Source: Mesorhizobium sp. M1B.F.Ca.ET.045.04.1.1
GTDB lineage: Bacteria > Pseudomonadota > Alphaproteobacteria > Rhizobiales > Rhizobiaceae
Reading direction: 5' to 3'
Length of the DNA stretch: 64,000 nucleotides
NCBI RefSeq assembly: GCF_003952465.1
Contig: NZ_CP034448.1
Span: 4,317,001 to 4,381,000, forward strand
Below the pieces are notes generated by a model, which ran no database searches, had not been told where the DNA came from, and worked only from the letters and a program-made list of their open reading frames with translations. Each line of letters opens with the position of its first letter. The first letter of the stretch is position 1. Positions 51,269 to 60,793 of the stretch are shown piece after piece. A program made the translations under genes and the position numbers.

Positions 51269-52288
51269 ATGAAGGATGGCGAGGTCTTCGGCACGACGCA
51301 GGCGGGCGAGCCGGTTCGCCGTTTCACCATCCGCGGCGGCGGGCTGACAGCCAACATCATCGGGCTCGGCGCAATCGTCCAGGATCTGCGGCTCACTGGC
51401 CACGACGCGCCGCTGGTGCTGGGCTACGACCGTTTCGAACCTTACGAAACCGATCGCGCCTATTTCGGCGCCGTTGTCGGCCGTTTCGCCAACCGCATTC
51501 GCGACGGCCGCTTCACCATCGCCGGCAAGCGCTATCAGACGGAGCGCAATTTTCTCGGCAAGCACACGCTGCATGGCGGCACGGAAGGCTATTTCCACCG
51601 GCCATGGACCGTCTCGCTGCACGGACGCGATTTCGTGACGCTGACGCTGCACGATCCGGACGGCACGATGGGCTTTCCAGGGGCGCTGGACGTCACCTGC
51701 ACCTACCGGCTGAAGATCCCCGGCACGCTCAGCATGGAGCTGACCGCGACCTGCGAGGAGCCGACGCTGTGCAACCTGGCGCAGCACTCCTACTTCAACC
51801 TCGAGGACGGCGGCGCGGGCGACATCCTCGACCACCGGCTTATGCTCAATGCCGGTGCCTATACGCCGGTCGATGGCGAGATGATCCCGACCGGCGTGGT
51901 GAAGCCGGTCGACGGCACGCCCTATGACTTTCGCCAGGCGCGGCCGCTGCGCATGGAAACGGAAGGCGAGCAGCTCCCCTACGACGTGAATTTCTGCCTC
52001 GCCTCCAGCCGCGGACCGCTTCACCAGGCGGCCTGGGTGCAAGGGGCCAATTCGGGCGTCGAGATGGAAGTCTGGACGACGGAGCCCGGCCTGCAGCTCT
52101 ATATCGGCCAGTATGTCGCGCCGTCGTCGCCGGGGCTGGATGGCCGCCGCTACAAGCCGTTCTCCGGCTTTTGCCTTGAAGCGCAGGCCTGGCCGGACGC
52201 GCCGAACCGGCCCTATTTCCCCCAGGCCACGCTCTGGCCTGGGCAAATCTATCATCAGGTTACGGAATACCGGTTCCGCCTGCCTTAA
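51269..52288 (+). CDS. Aldose 1-epimerase (galactose mutarotase-like)
   Basis: 339 residues of the GalM fold. Conserved blocks are VVGRFANRIRDGRF, LHGGTEGYFHRPW (His), NLAQHSYFNL (His) and PSSPGLDGRRYKPFSGFCLE with a Glu base. It interconverts sugar anomers. RBS is weak. The sugar kinase gene at 52334 is convergent. Confidence 0.85.
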   Translation: MKDGEVFGTTQAGEPVRRFTIRGGGLTANIIGLGAIVQDLRLTGHDAPLVLGYDRFEPYETDRAYFGAVVGRFANRIRDGRFTIAGKRYQTERNFLGKHTLHGGTEGYFHRPWTVSLHGRDFVTLTLHDPDGTMGFPGALDVTCTYRLKIPGTLSMELTATCEEPTLCNLAQHSYFNLEDGGAGDILDHRLMLNAGAYTPVDGEMIPTGVVKPVDGTPYDFRQARPLRMETEGEQLPYDVNFCLASSRGPLHQAAWVQGANSGVEMEVWTTEPGLQLYIGQYVAPSSPGLDGRRYKPFSGFCLEAQAWPDAPNRPYFPQATLWPGQIYHQVTEYRFRLP

Positions 52289-52333
52289 AGTTTGACGCTA
52301 TTGAAGCGATGTCTGCTTAAGCTTCGATACCGC

Positions 52334-53254
52334 TTAACTGTCGAACGCAGCTCTCAACGTCTCGAATGGAGCCAGCGCGCCGCGGACTTGTACGACCGCG
52401 GCGGCGACTTTGTGCGCGCGCCGAGCCGCATCGGCCGGGGCATGGCCGGCAAGCCTCGCGGCAAGATATCCGCCATTGAAGGAGTCGCCGGCACCGGTGG
52501 TGTCGACGGGCGTCGCGACGTGTACGGCCTCAACGGTCTGCGCTTCGCCGTTCATGGCAATCAACGCGGGCTGCTCGCCATTCTTGACGACGACTTCGCC
52601 GACCAGCTTCCCGAGCCTTTCTGCGGTCGCCTGCGGTGTCTCGTCTGCGAATAGCATCTGCTCGTCGGGAAAGGTCGGCAGCGCAATATCGGCGACGGCG
52701 AGCGCTTCCAGGATCGCGGCCTGCGCGGTTTCACGGCTCTGCCAGAGCCTGGGGCGGTAGTTCGGGTCGAAGGCGACGAGAGAGCCCGTCGAACGGGCGG
52801 TCGCAATGGCCGCAAGCAGGGTTTTGCGTGCCGCATTGTCCAGAATTGCCAGGGTGATTCCGGAAAAATAGACAAGCGCCTGGTTTTCAAGGCTTTTTTC
52901 CAGCGCGACGGGATCGGAGGCGAGCTGTCTCGCGGCCGCGTCGCTTCGCCAATAGGTGAAGGCGCGTTCGGCTCCGGTGAGCGTGATGGCGTAAAGGCCG
53001 GGCCTGGCGCCGGCAATGACCGGGCTGTTGCCGATGCCGACACCGTTCTGGGCGAAGAAATCGATCTGATCGCGCGAGAAAGGATCGTCGCCGAAGGCCG
53101 AGACATAGGTCGCCGGCCGGTCCGGACTCAGCGCATGCAGCGCCCACAGCGTGTTGAAGGTGTCGCCGGCAAAGCCCATGCGCCAGTTCGGTCCTGCCTG
53201 ACCTGACAGTTCGAGCATGCATTCGCCGATCGAAGCAATACCATTGGCGGTCAT
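52334..53254 (-). CDS. PfkB-family sugar kinase, 2-keto-3-deoxygluconate kinase type
   Basis: 306 residues from ATG 53254 with AGGAGG upstream. PfkB motifs: N-terminal GFAGDTFNTLWALHAL and C-terminal ATPVDTTGAGDSFNGGYLAA with the catalytic Asp. It likely phosphorylates 2-keto-3-deoxygluconate in hexuronate breakdown; the exact sugar is inferred from family resemblance to KdgK. It is convergent with the aldose epimerase. Confidence 0.8.
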   Translation of the reverse strand: MTANGIASIGECMLELSGQAGPNWRMGFAGDTFNTLWALHALSPDRPATYVSAFGDDPFSRDQIDFFAQNGVGIGNSPVIAGARPGLYAITLTGAERAFTYWRSDAAARQLASDPVALEKSLENQALVYFSGITLAILDNAARKTLLAAIATARSTGSLVAFDPNYRPRLWQSRETAQAAILEALAVADIALPTFPDEQMLFADETPQATAERLGKLVGEVVVKNGEQPALIAMNGEAQTVEAVHVATPVDTTGAGDSFNGGYLAARLAGHAPADAARRAHKVAAAVVQVRGALAPFETLRAAFDS

Positions 53255-53365
53255 GGGGCTCGTTCCTCCTGAAACGATGCTGCTGTAGCTTTTTGCAACC
53301 GGCAGCGCCATGCTTGGCGCAGGCGGAATTTTGCGCCAGAAGCGATTTCCCACAGGCGGGGCGGG

Positions 53366-53854
53366 ATGCTGCGCGCAGCCCGGGACGTTATCAGCCGAAG
53401 AGGAACCGGTTTGGCATCGATATGGCGTTACATTCTTGCGGGTCTCGGTCTGGCTGCCCTTTTGGTCGGCATCCTGGCAGTCGTCTATCTGACGGCGCCG
53501 CACTCGGCGCCGGGTCCCGACACGTCGCGCTCCAAGAAGACGGCGAGCGGCCTGTTCGTCGCCAGCTTCGAGCCGGAACGCGGCGTCATCCGGCAAGGCG
53601 AGCTGCAGTCCTGGCTGCTGACGCTGAAAACCGCCGCCGGCGCCCCGGTGGAGGGTGCTGCGATCACTGTTTTCGGCGGCATGCCGCAACACAATCACGG
53701 CCTGCCGACCAGTCCGCAGGCGACCGACTATCTGGGCGAGGGACGCTATCGCATCGACGGCGTGAAATTCACCATGAGCGGCTGGTGGCAGCTGCGCTTC
53801 GCCATCTCGGCGGCGGCGGGGTCCGATTCCGTCGTCTTCAACATCGTGCTGTGA
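53366..53854 (+). CDS. Membrane-anchored FixH-like/YtkA-like protein
   Basis: 162 residues if started at ATG 53366. TTG 53411, with AGGA 6 bases upstream, gives 147. One transmembrane helix (ILAGLGLAALLVGILAVVYL) is followed by a periplasmic beta-sandwich with GELQSWLLTL, MPQHNHGLPTSP and RIDGVKFTMSGWWQLRF. The His/Met pattern resembles copper-handling YtkA/FixH domains. It is 7 bases upstream of the MauG-type peroxidase and probably cotranscribed, suggesting a role in haem-copper protein biogenesis. Confidence 0.65.
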   Translation: MLRAARDVISRRGTGLASIWRYILAGLGLAALLVGILAVVYLTAPHSAPGPDTSRSKKTASGLFVASFEPERGVIRQGELQSWLLTLKTAAGAPVEGAAITVFGGMPQHNHGLPTSPQATDYLGEGRYRIDGVKFTMSGWWQLRFAISAAAGSDSVVFNIVL

Positions 53855-53861
53855 GCGGCCG

Positions 53862-55070
53862 ATGAGGCGTCTCGCCCGCGTCGCAAGCCTGGCCACTCTG
53901 GCCGTGCTCGCTCTGCTTGGCGGCTGCGGCAAGCCTCAGTTCAGCGACGCCGAGAAGAAGACCATCGCCTCGCTGGCGCTGAACACGCTGCCGGCGCTTA
54001 AAGTGGACACCACGAACCAATATGCCGACATGCCGGCCGCAGCGGCGCTCGGATCGACGCTGTTCTTCGATGTCGGCATGAGCCGCGACGGCACGGTGTC
54101 CTGCTCGACCTGCCACAAGATCGACCGCCAATTCCAGGACGACCTGCCGCAGGCGGTCGGCGTCGGCCATACCAACCGTCGCACCATGCCGCTGGCCGGC
54201 GTGGCGCGCGATCCCTGGTTCTTCTGGGACGGGCGGCGCGACAGCCTTTGGGCGCAAGCGCTGACGCCGCTCGAAAACCCGCTTGAGCAAGCCGGCAATC
54301 GCGCCGCTTTCGCGCATTACATCAAGAACCGGTTCGGCGAGCGCTATGAGCGCATCTTCGGACCGCTTCCCGATCTTTCCACCGTGCCGGCCAATGCCAG
54401 CCCGCTCGGCACCGATGCCGAGAAAGCAGCTTGGAACGCCATGCCGGCCAGCCAGGCCGACGACGTCAACCGCGTCTTTGCCAATATCGGCAAGGCGATC
54501 GCCGCCTTCGAGCGGTCGATCGAGCCTGAGCAGACACGCTTCGATCGCTTCGCCATCGACCTTGCTACCGGCGCGGAGCCGCAAGGCGATGCCGCTTTCT
54601 CGCCGGAAGAGACCCTCGGGCTGAAGCTGTTCATCGGCAAGGCCAATTGCGTGACCTGTCACAACGGGCCGCGCTTCACCGACAATGCTTTCCACAACAC
54701 CGGCGTGCCGCCGGTCAAGGACCTGCCGCCGGATCGCGGCCGTGTCGATGCGGTGGCTCAAGTCCAGGCCGATCCCTTCAACTGCTTCGGCAAGTTCCGC
54801 GACGGGGACGCAAGCGCCTGCCGCGAGTTGCGCTTCATGGTGAAGGACGGGCAGCAGCTGGTGCGCGCTTACAAGACGCCTTCGCTGCGGGAAGCGGCTA
54901 CACGTGCACCCTATATGCATGCCGGGCAGTTTTCGTCACTCGACGAAGTGGTCGCGCATTATTCGAAGGCGGCGCCCAGCGTCGAAGGCGTTTCGGAGGT
55001 TCACCCGCTTGATCTTTCCGATCGCGAGCGCGCAGCGTTAGTGGCGTTCCTGAAGACACTGTCGGAGTAG
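53862..55070 (+). CDS. Di-haem cytochrome c peroxidase/MauG family lipoprotein
   Basis: 402 residues with a lipoprotein signal peptide (LALLGGCGK; Cys lipidation). Two haem c motifs: CSTCHK near residue 80 and CVTCHN near 262. It also carries REAATRAPYMHAGQF, typical of MauG-like peroxidases. It acts in the periplasm, reducing peroxide or oxidising a protein partner. It follows the FixH-like gene in one operon and is convergent with putR. Confidence 0.88.
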   Translation: MRRLARVASLATLAVLALLGGCGKPQFSDAEKKTIASLALNTLPALKVDTTNQYADMPAAAALGSTLFFDVGMSRDGTVSCSTCHKIDRQFQDDLPQAVGVGHTNRRTMPLAGVARDPWFFWDGRRDSLWAQALTPLENPLEQAGNRAAFAHYIKNRFGERYERIFGPLPDLSTVPANASPLGTDAEKAAWNAMPASQADDVNRVFANIGKAIAAFERSIEPEQTRFDRFAIDLATGAEPQGDAAFSPEETLGLKLFIGKANCVTCHNGPRFTDNAFHNTGVPPVKDLPPDRGRVDAVAQVQADPFNCFGKFRDGDASACRELRFMVKDGQQLVRAYKTPSLREAATRAPYMHAGQFSSLDEVVAHYSKAAPSVEGVSEVHPLDLSDRERAALVAFLKTLSE

Positions 55071-55071
55071 G

Positions 55072-55524
55072 TTAGCGGTCCTTCACCGTCTCCATCGCCA
55101 CGAAGGTCGAGGTCTGGGCGACATGGGGAAGGGCGGAGATGCGCTCGCCGAGCACGCGGCGATAGGCGGCAATATCGGTGGTGCGAACCTTGAGCAGGTA
55201 ATCGAAGCTCGACGCCATCATGTGGCATTGCTCGATCTCCGATACCCCCTGCACCGCGCGGTTGAAAGCGTCGAGCGCTGCCGAGCGTGTGTCCGAAAGC
55301 TTCACCTGCACGAAGGCGACATGGCCTTCGCCCATGCGCTCGCGGTCGATGATGGCGCGATAGCCCCTTATGTAGCCATCCTTCTCCAGCCGCTTCACGC
55401 GCGCTTGCACCGGCGTCTTCGACAGGCCGACCTTGGCCGCCAACTCCGACATGGAAAGCCGGCCGTCGCGCCCGAGCGCGGACAGGATGTTGCGATCTAT
55501 GCGGTCCAATTGGTCTTCAGTCAT
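55072..55524 (-). CDS. putR: Lrp/AsnC-family regulator of proline catabolism
   Basis: 150 residues: an N-terminal winged HTH (DRIDRNILSALGRDGRLSMS, LAAKVGLSKTPVQARVKRLE) and a C-terminal RAM ligand domain (AFVQVKLSDTRSAALDAFNR). It is divergent from putA, as known for PutR in alphaproteobacteria, which activates putA in the presence of proline. A perfect dyad in the intergenic region is a likely site. Confidence 0.85.
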   Translation of the reverse strand: MTEDQLDRIDRNILSALGRDGRLSMSELAAKVGLSKTPVQARVKRLEKDGYIRGYRAIIDRERMGEGHVAFVQVKLSDTRSAALDAFNRAVQGVSEIEQCHMMASSFDYLLKVRTTDIAAYRRVLGERISALPHVAQTSTFVAMETVKDR

Positions 55525-55562
55525 CGATCTGGTAGTCTAAACGACGGGAATGTATCCTATAT

Positions 55563-55582
55563 GATAGTTCAATCGAACTATC
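55563..55582. promoter_or_regulatory. Dyad in putR-putA intergenic region
   Basis: GATAGTTC and GAACTATC are perfect 8-base arms around AATC. It lies 39 bases upstream of putR and about 60 bases upstream of putA, the expected place for a PutR site. Confidence 0.6.
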
Positions 55583-55643
55583 TTGTCGATTTCTTTGGAT
55601 CGATGGAAGTTGGGAGCTATGCTAGCTTGCGCCATTCGGTCCG

Positions 55644-58600
55644 GTGACCGCCAGACCGCACGCCCACGCTCGCTTTCATGGACCCGACATGCCGCTCGAT
55701 GCCATCCGCCAGCAGATCCGCGCCAATTATTTGCCCGACGAAGACGAGGCGGTGAAGCGATTGTCCGCGGCGGCCGGGCTTTCGGCGGAAGAGCGCAAGG
55801 CGATCTCGGCTCGAGCCGCCGATCTGGTGCGCGCGGTGCGCGGCTCATCGGACCCTCGGTTGATGGAGGTCTTTCTCTCGGCTTATGGCCTGTCGACCAA
55901 GGAGGGCGTGGCGCTGATGTGTCTCGCCGAGGCGCTGCTGCGGGTGCCCGATGCCGAAACGATGGACGATCTCATCGCCGACAAGATCGCGCCGCATGAC
56001 TGGTCGGCGCATTCGGGCAGCTCGAGCTCCATCTTCGTCAACGCCTCGACCTGGGCGCTGATGCTGACCGGCCGCGTGCTCGACGAAGGCGAGGGCGGCA
56101 TCGAAGGCACCCTGCGCGCCATGGTGCGCAGGCTGGGCGAACCGGTCATCCGCAAGGCCGTTGCGGCGGCCATGCGCGAGATGGGCGAACAGTTCGTGCT
56201 CGGCCGCACCATCGCCGAGGCCGTCAGGCGCGGCCGGCCGATGACGCAGAAGAGCTATCTCTATTCCTTCGACATGCTGGGCGAGGCGGCTCGTACCGAA
56301 GCCGACGCGCTGCGCTACCACAAGGCCTATGCCGACGCGATTTCCTCGCTCGACGCCGGCTCGAACGGACCCGACATTCGCTACAATCACGGCATTTCGG
56401 TCAAGCTTTCGGCACTGCATCCGCGCTACGAGGTGGCGCAGAAGGACAAGATGCTGCCGGTAATGGCAGAACGGCTCCTGTCGCTGGCGCTCGCCGCGCG
56501 GCATTCGCGCATGGGCCTCAACATCGATGCCGAGGAGGCGGACCGGCTCGATCTGTCGCTCGACGTCATCGAACGCGTGCTGGCCGAACCGGAACTCGCC
56601 GGCTGGGACGGTTTCGGCGTCGTCGTCCAGGCCTATGGCCCGCGCGCGGCCTTCGTCGTCGACTGGCTCTATGCATTGGCGAAAAAATACGACCGCAAGA
56701 TCATGGTGCGGCTGGTGAAGGGCGCCTATTGGGACACGGAGATCAAGCGGGCACAGACGCTTGGGCTGTCCGGCTATCCGGTCTTCACCCGCAAGACCAA
56801 TACCGACGCCTCCTATCTCGCCTGTGCGCGAAAATTGCTGTCGATGACCGACCGCATCTACCCGCAATTCGCCACCCACAACGCGCACACCGTGGCGGCG
56901 ATCCTGTTGATGACGAAGGACCGCGATTCCTTCGAGTTCCAGCGCCTGCACGGCATGGGCGAATCCCTGCACGAGACGGTGCGCAAGGCTGAAGGGACGC
57001 GCTGCCGCATCTATGCGCCGGTCGGCGCGCATTCCGACCTGCTCGCCTATCTGGTGCGGCGGCTCCTGGAAAACGGCGCCAACTCCTCCTTCGTCCATCA
57101 GTTGACCGACGAGGAGGTCGAGCCGGAGGAGATCGCGCGCGACCCGCTGGAGGCGGTTGAGAAACAAGGTTCAGCCTCCAACCCGGCGATCGCGCGTCCC
57201 GCGGCGATCTTCGGCGCCAACCGACGCAATTCCAAGGGTTTCGACATTACCGACCCGGTGACACTTGCGGCCATTGATAGGGCGAGGGCGGAATTTGCAG
57301 GGGCAGACCGCTGGCATGCCAAGCCGGTCACGCGCGCCGCCGGCTACGGCAAGCAACGCCAGGTCGTCAATCCGGCAAAGCCCGACGAGGTCGTCGGCAC
57401 GGTGCATGAAGCGGCGGCCAAGCAGGTGGCGACCGCCGTGCGCATTGCCGTCGACGCGCAGCCGGCCTGGGCAAAGCGTCCGGTTGCCGAGCGCGCGGCG
57501 ATCCTCAACCGCGCCGCCGACCTTTACGAGGCCAATGCCGCCGAGTTCTTCGCTTTGGCCACCCGCGAGGCCGGCAAGTCGCTGGCCGACGGCGTCGCCG
57601 AAGTGCGCGAGGCGGTCGACTTCCTGCGTTACTACGCTGCCGAGGCGGCGAATGCCGAAGCGGGCACGCAAGCGCGCGGCGCGATCGTCTGCATCTCGCC
57701 GTGGAATTTTCCGCTCGCGATCTTCACCGGCCAGATCGCCGCGGCGCTGGTCACCGGCAATTCGGTGATCGCCAAGCCCGCCGAGCAGACGCCGCTGATC
57801 GCCTTCCGCGCCGTCGAGATGCTGCGCGAGGCCGGCGTGCCGGAGGATGTCATCCAGCTTCTGCCGGGCGACGGCCCCTCGGTCGGCGCGCCGCTCACCG
57901 CGGACCCGCGCATTGCCGGCGTCTGCTTCACCGGCTCGACCGAGGTCGCCAAGCTCATCGAGAAGCAACTCGCCGAGACCGCGGCGCCCGACGCCATGCT
58001 GGTCGCCGAAACCGGCGGGCTCAATGCCATGATCGTCGATTCCACGGCACTGCCCGAGCAGGCGGTGCGCGACATCCTCGCTTCCGCCTTCCAGAGTGCG
58101 GGCCAGCGCTGCTCGGCGCTGCGCGTGCTCTATGTCCAGAAGGATGTCGAGAAGAAGATGCTGGAGATGCTGAAGGGCGCGATGGAGGCGCTCACCGTCG
58201 GCGATCCCTGGCAGATCTCGACCGATGTCGGTCCGGTCATCGACGACGAGGCGCAAGGCTCGATCAGCGACTATTGCGCGAAGAAGGGGCTGGAGGGCCG
58301 GCTGATCGCCAGACTGGAGACGCCGAAGAATGGCCGCTTCGTCGCGCCGCATGTCTTCCGCGTTAAGGGCATCGAGGAGATGGAGCGCGAGGTGTTCGGC
58401 CCGGTGCTGCATGTCGCGACGTTCGACGCCGACGATATCGATGCAGTGATTGCCGCCATCAACCGAAAAGGCTACGGCCTGACCTTCGGCCTGCACACCC
58501 GCATCGAGGGCCGCGTCCAGCATTTCGTCGACGGCATCCACGCCGGCAACATCTACGTCAACCGCAACCAGATCGGCGCCGTCGTCGGTTCGCAACCTTT

Positions 58601-59297
58601 CGGTGGCGAGGGGTTGTCGGGTACCGGCCCCAAGGCCGGCGGGCCGCATTATCTGCGCCGCTTCCGCAAGGGACCAGAGGCCGGCACCGAGGTAGGCGAA
58701 GGCCACAAGGTGACGGCGACCGAACTTGCCGACAATCTGCCGGACCCGGTGCTGGGCGGCTGGTCGACGCGCCCGGATCGCGTGGCGATCCTGAGAAAAC
58801 ATCTTCGTGGCAAAGGTGCTGCGGCGATTGCAGCCGCCGCCAGTCTCGATTTCGGGCAGGTCGACCTGCCAGGCCCGACCGGCGAGGCCAACACGCTGTC
58901 GCTTTCGCCGCGCGGCCGGGTGCTCTGCCTTGGGCCGGATGCCGACACGCTGCTTGCGCAGACGATCCAGGCTCTCGCCGCCGGCAACGCGGTCCTGGCG
59001 GTAGCGCCAGGCGCGCCGGCGGCGCTGTCTGCACTCACCGGCAAGGGCCTGCCGCTTGCGGCGATCGATGGCCGCCCAGATCCGGTCGAGGCGCGGTCGC
59101 TGCGCGTCGATGTCGTCGCCTTCTCCGGCACGCCGGAAGCGGCGCGCATCGTGCGCAAGGTGATTGCCGAGCGCGCCGGGCCGATCGTTCCGCTGGTCAG
59201 CGAAGTGCTGAACCCTGCGGCCTATGCGCATGAGCGCGCGGTCTGCGTCGACACGACGGCGGCGGGCGGTAACGCCAGCCTGCTCGCGGCTGCATAA
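55644..59297 (+). CDS. putA: Bifunctional proline dehydrogenase/L-glutamate gamma-semialdehyde dehydrogenase
   Basis: 1217 residues from GTG 55644; ATG 55689 is an alternative and gives 1202. The FAD-binding proline dehydrogenase barrel (about 80-470) has KLSALHPRYEVAQ and VKGAYWDTEIKRAQTLG. The aldehyde dehydrogenase domain (about 540-1000) has ISPWNFPLAIFTGQ, Glu in VAETGGLNAM (near 788) and Cys in SAGQRCSALR (near 821). The C-terminus ends with the TTAAGGNASLL motif of PutA proteins with a C-terminal ALDH-like domain. It lacks the N-terminal DNA-binding domain, consistent with the separate putR. Confidence 0.95.
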   Translation: MTARPHAHARFHGPDMPLDAIRQQIRANYLPDEDEAVKRLSAAAGLSAEERKAISARAADLVRAVRGSSDPRLMEVFLSAYGLSTKEGVALMCLAEALLRVPDAETMDDLIADKIAPHDWSAHSGSSSSIFVNASTWALMLTGRVLDEGEGGIEGTLRAMVRRLGEPVIRKAVAAAMREMGEQFVLGRTIAEAVRRGRPMTQKSYLYSFDMLGEAARTEADALRYHKAYADAISSLDAGSNGPDIRYNHGISVKLSALHPRYEVAQKDKMLPVMAERLLSLALAARHSRMGLNIDAEEADRLDLSLDVIERVLAEPELAGWDGFGVVVQAYGPRAAFVVDWLYALAKKYDRKIMVRLVKGAYWDTEIKRAQTLGLSGYPVFTRKTNTDASYLACARKLLSMTDRIYPQFATHNAHTVAAILLMTKDRDSFEFQRLHGMGESLHETVRKAEGTRCRIYAPVGAHSDLLAYLVRRLLENGANSSFVHQLTDEEVEPEEIARDPLEAVEKQGSASNPAIARPAAIFGANRRNSKGFDITDPVTLAAIDRARAEFAGADRWHAKPVTRAAGYGKQRQVVNPAKPDEVVGTVHEAAAKQVATAVRIAVDAQPAWAKRPVAERAAILNRAADLYEANAAEFFALATREAGKSLADGVAEVREAVDFLRYYAAEAANAEAGTQARGAIVCISPWNFPLAIFTGQIAAALVTGNSVIAKPAEQTPLIAFRAVEMLREAGVPEDVIQLLPGDGPSVGAPLTADPRIAGVCFTGSTEVAKLIEKQLAETAAPDAMLVAETGGLNAMIVDSTALPEQAVRDILASAFQSAGQRCSALRVLYVQKDVEKKMLEMLKGAMEALTVGDPWQISTDVGPVIDDEAQGSISDYCAKKGLEGRLIARLETPKNGRFVAPHVFRVKGIEEMEREVFGPVLHVATFDADDIDAVIAAINRKGYGLTFGLHTRIEGRVQHFVDGIHAGNIYVNRNQIGAVVGSQPFGGEGLSGTGPKAGGPHYLRRFRKGPEAGTEVGEGHKVTATELADNLPDPVLGGWSTRPDRVAILRKHLRGKGAAAIAAAASLDFGQVDLPGPTGEANTLSLSPRGRVLCLGPDADTLLAQTIQALAAGNAVLAVAPGAPAALSALTGKGLPLAAIDGRPDPVEARSLRVDVVAFSGTPEAARIVRKVIAERAGPIVPLVSEVLNPAAYAHERAVCVDTTAAGGNASLLAAA

Positions 59298-59338
59298 CGA
59301 CAGCGGAGATTATCCAACGGCTGCCGCGATAGCGGCGG

Positions 59339-59653
59339 TCAGGCGCCCTCGACGACCGAAAAGCCCTCGAACTGCGGATGGCCGAGATAGTGGACCTTCG
59401 AGCCACCGGCGTTGCGATGGGCGGCGCGGAAGTTCTCCGACTTCGTCCAGGCGACGAAATCCTCCTGGCTCGCCCAGACGGTGTGCGAAGCGAACAGCGT
59501 GTAGCCCTCGGTCTCGTTGACCGGACCGCGCAGCAGATGGAATTCCTTGAAGCCTTTCATGTCGGAGAGGCTGGAGTCGCGGTTCTTCCAGACGTCCTCG
59601 AAGGCTTCTTCCGAGCCGTTCTGGACCTTGAAGCGGTTCATGGCGATGTACAT
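59339..59653 (-). CDS. Haem-degrading monooxygenase, HmuQ/HmuD-like
   Basis: 104 residues with the IsdG-type ferredoxin-like fold: MYIAMNRFKVQNGSEEAFED, FHLLRGPV, FASHTVWASQEDFVAW, then RAAHRNAGG and LGHPQFEGF. It closely resembles rhizobial HmuQ/HmuD, which open haem to release iron in the cytoplasm. The gene lies next to tonB and the haem receptor on the same strand. Confidence 0.8.
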   Translation of the reverse strand: MYIAMNRFKVQNGSEEAFEDVWKNRDSSLSDMKGFKEFHLLRGPVNETEGYTLFASHTVWASQEDFVAWTKSENFRAAHRNAGGSKVHYLGHPQFEGFSVVEGA

Positions 59654-59702
59654 TGGGTTCCTTTCGAATGAACGAATTCTGACGTTTAGGATGGCGAAGG
59701 CT

Positions 59703-60665
59703 TTAAAAAGGGCCGATCCGCGCCTTGAACACCCAACTTGATTTTCCCGTCTCGGGTGGAATGGGAGGGAACGGGGCTTGCTTGCGCACCAGCGTCAAAG
59801 CGAATTGATCGAGCTCGGCAGACCCTGAGCTTTCGGCGAGCTGCAGGTCGCTGATGCTGCCGTCGGCCGCGACGACGAAAACCACCCTGGCGTTGTTGCG
59901 AGCCTTGGCCTGGACCGATTTCGAAACGCGACGGTTGGCGCGGGCAAGCTTCTTCTGGATCTCACCGCTGTAGCGGGATTCCAGGGCATTGCCGGCGGCC
60001 TGTTGCTTGCCCTTGCTGGCGACAACAGGCGCGTCGCGCGTATCGCCATCCGCCGTGCCGCCCGTTTCAATGGTTTGGCTTGGCCCTGCCGATGCGGCTG
60101 GGGCGCTCGATGTCGCACTGGGGACCGGCGGCGGTTGAGGCTCGGCAGGGGGCGTTTCAGCGCTTTGCGGTTCGGTCGCGGGCGCAGGTTTGCTGTCGGC
60201 GGGGACACTCTGGTCATCCTGGCGTGGGCTGGTGGCCGTCAGGATGTCCGGCGCGGAAGTGGCTTCCTTGACGGCTTGCGGCGGAAGCTGAGGCGTCGGG
60301 GGTTCGTTTGGCGGTTGCTGCGCTTCGACTGGCGGAGCGGGCTGCGTGGCCTGGCGTTTCACCGGCTGCGGATCGGGCACCAAGGTGACATCCACGGCGC
60401 CGGACGACTGGTCGTCCAGGGCGCTGCCGGTGACGTTGGCGCCGGATTGATCTGTGCCCTCGGCCTGAATCGCATCCATGGCGTCGAATGTCCCGGGGGG
60501 CGCGAGCAGAAACGCCGCCGCCGCGGCGCCGTGGAGAAGGCCGGAGGCGATGATCGCCACCGGCCATCTGCGATGCGGGGCCGATTGCGGCGGCTGAGTA
60601 AGCGACTCGGCCGGCGTGATCGCCAGTTCGCTGCCTGTATCGAAGGGGTGATTGATGTCCTGCAT
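59703..60665 (-). CDS. TonB-type energy transducer
   Basis: 320 residues from ATG 60665. A single transmembrane helix (WPVAIIASGLLHGAAAAAFL) follows a 35-residue cytoplasmic tail. A Pro/Gln/Ala-rich periplasmic spacer (about 90-225) leads to a C-terminal TonB domain (VQAKARNNARVVFVVAADGS, AELDQFALTLVRKQAPFPP). It couples the proton-motive force to the outer-membrane haem receptor encoded upstream. Confidence 0.85.
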   Translation of the reverse strand: MQDINHPFDTGSELAITPAESLTQPPQSAPHRRWPVAIIASGLLHGAAAAAFLLAPPGTFDAMDAIQAEGTDQSGANVTGSALDDQSSGAVDVTLVPDPQPVKRQATQPAPPVEAQQPPNEPPTPQLPPQAVKEATSAPDILTATSPRQDDQSVPADSKPAPATEPQSAETPPAEPQPPPVPSATSSAPAASAGPSQTIETGGTADGDTRDAPVVASKGKQQAAGNALESRYSGEIQKKLARANRRVSKSVQAKARNNARVVFVVAADGSISDLQLAESSGSAELDQFALTLVRKQAPFPPIPPETGKSSWVFKARIGPF

Positions 60666-60793
60666 GTCTCGCGCCGAGACCTGCCGTGCAGGGCATGTGA
60701 TTGTCAAATCAAGATCGGTTGCCGCCCATGGCGGCAGACCGCAGGCAGGCCACGCAATGGCGTCTCGTGGGAGGGCAGGATGCAGTCCCACCT

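Noticed and set aside
50342..52255. 637-codon minus-strand open frame opposite gabD and the aldose epimerase
   Set aside because: It runs across two real genes and the gap between them, with shadow composition.
57171..59231. 686-codon minus-strand open frame opposite putA
   Set aside because: Shadow of the putA reading frame; no motif and no ribosome binding site.
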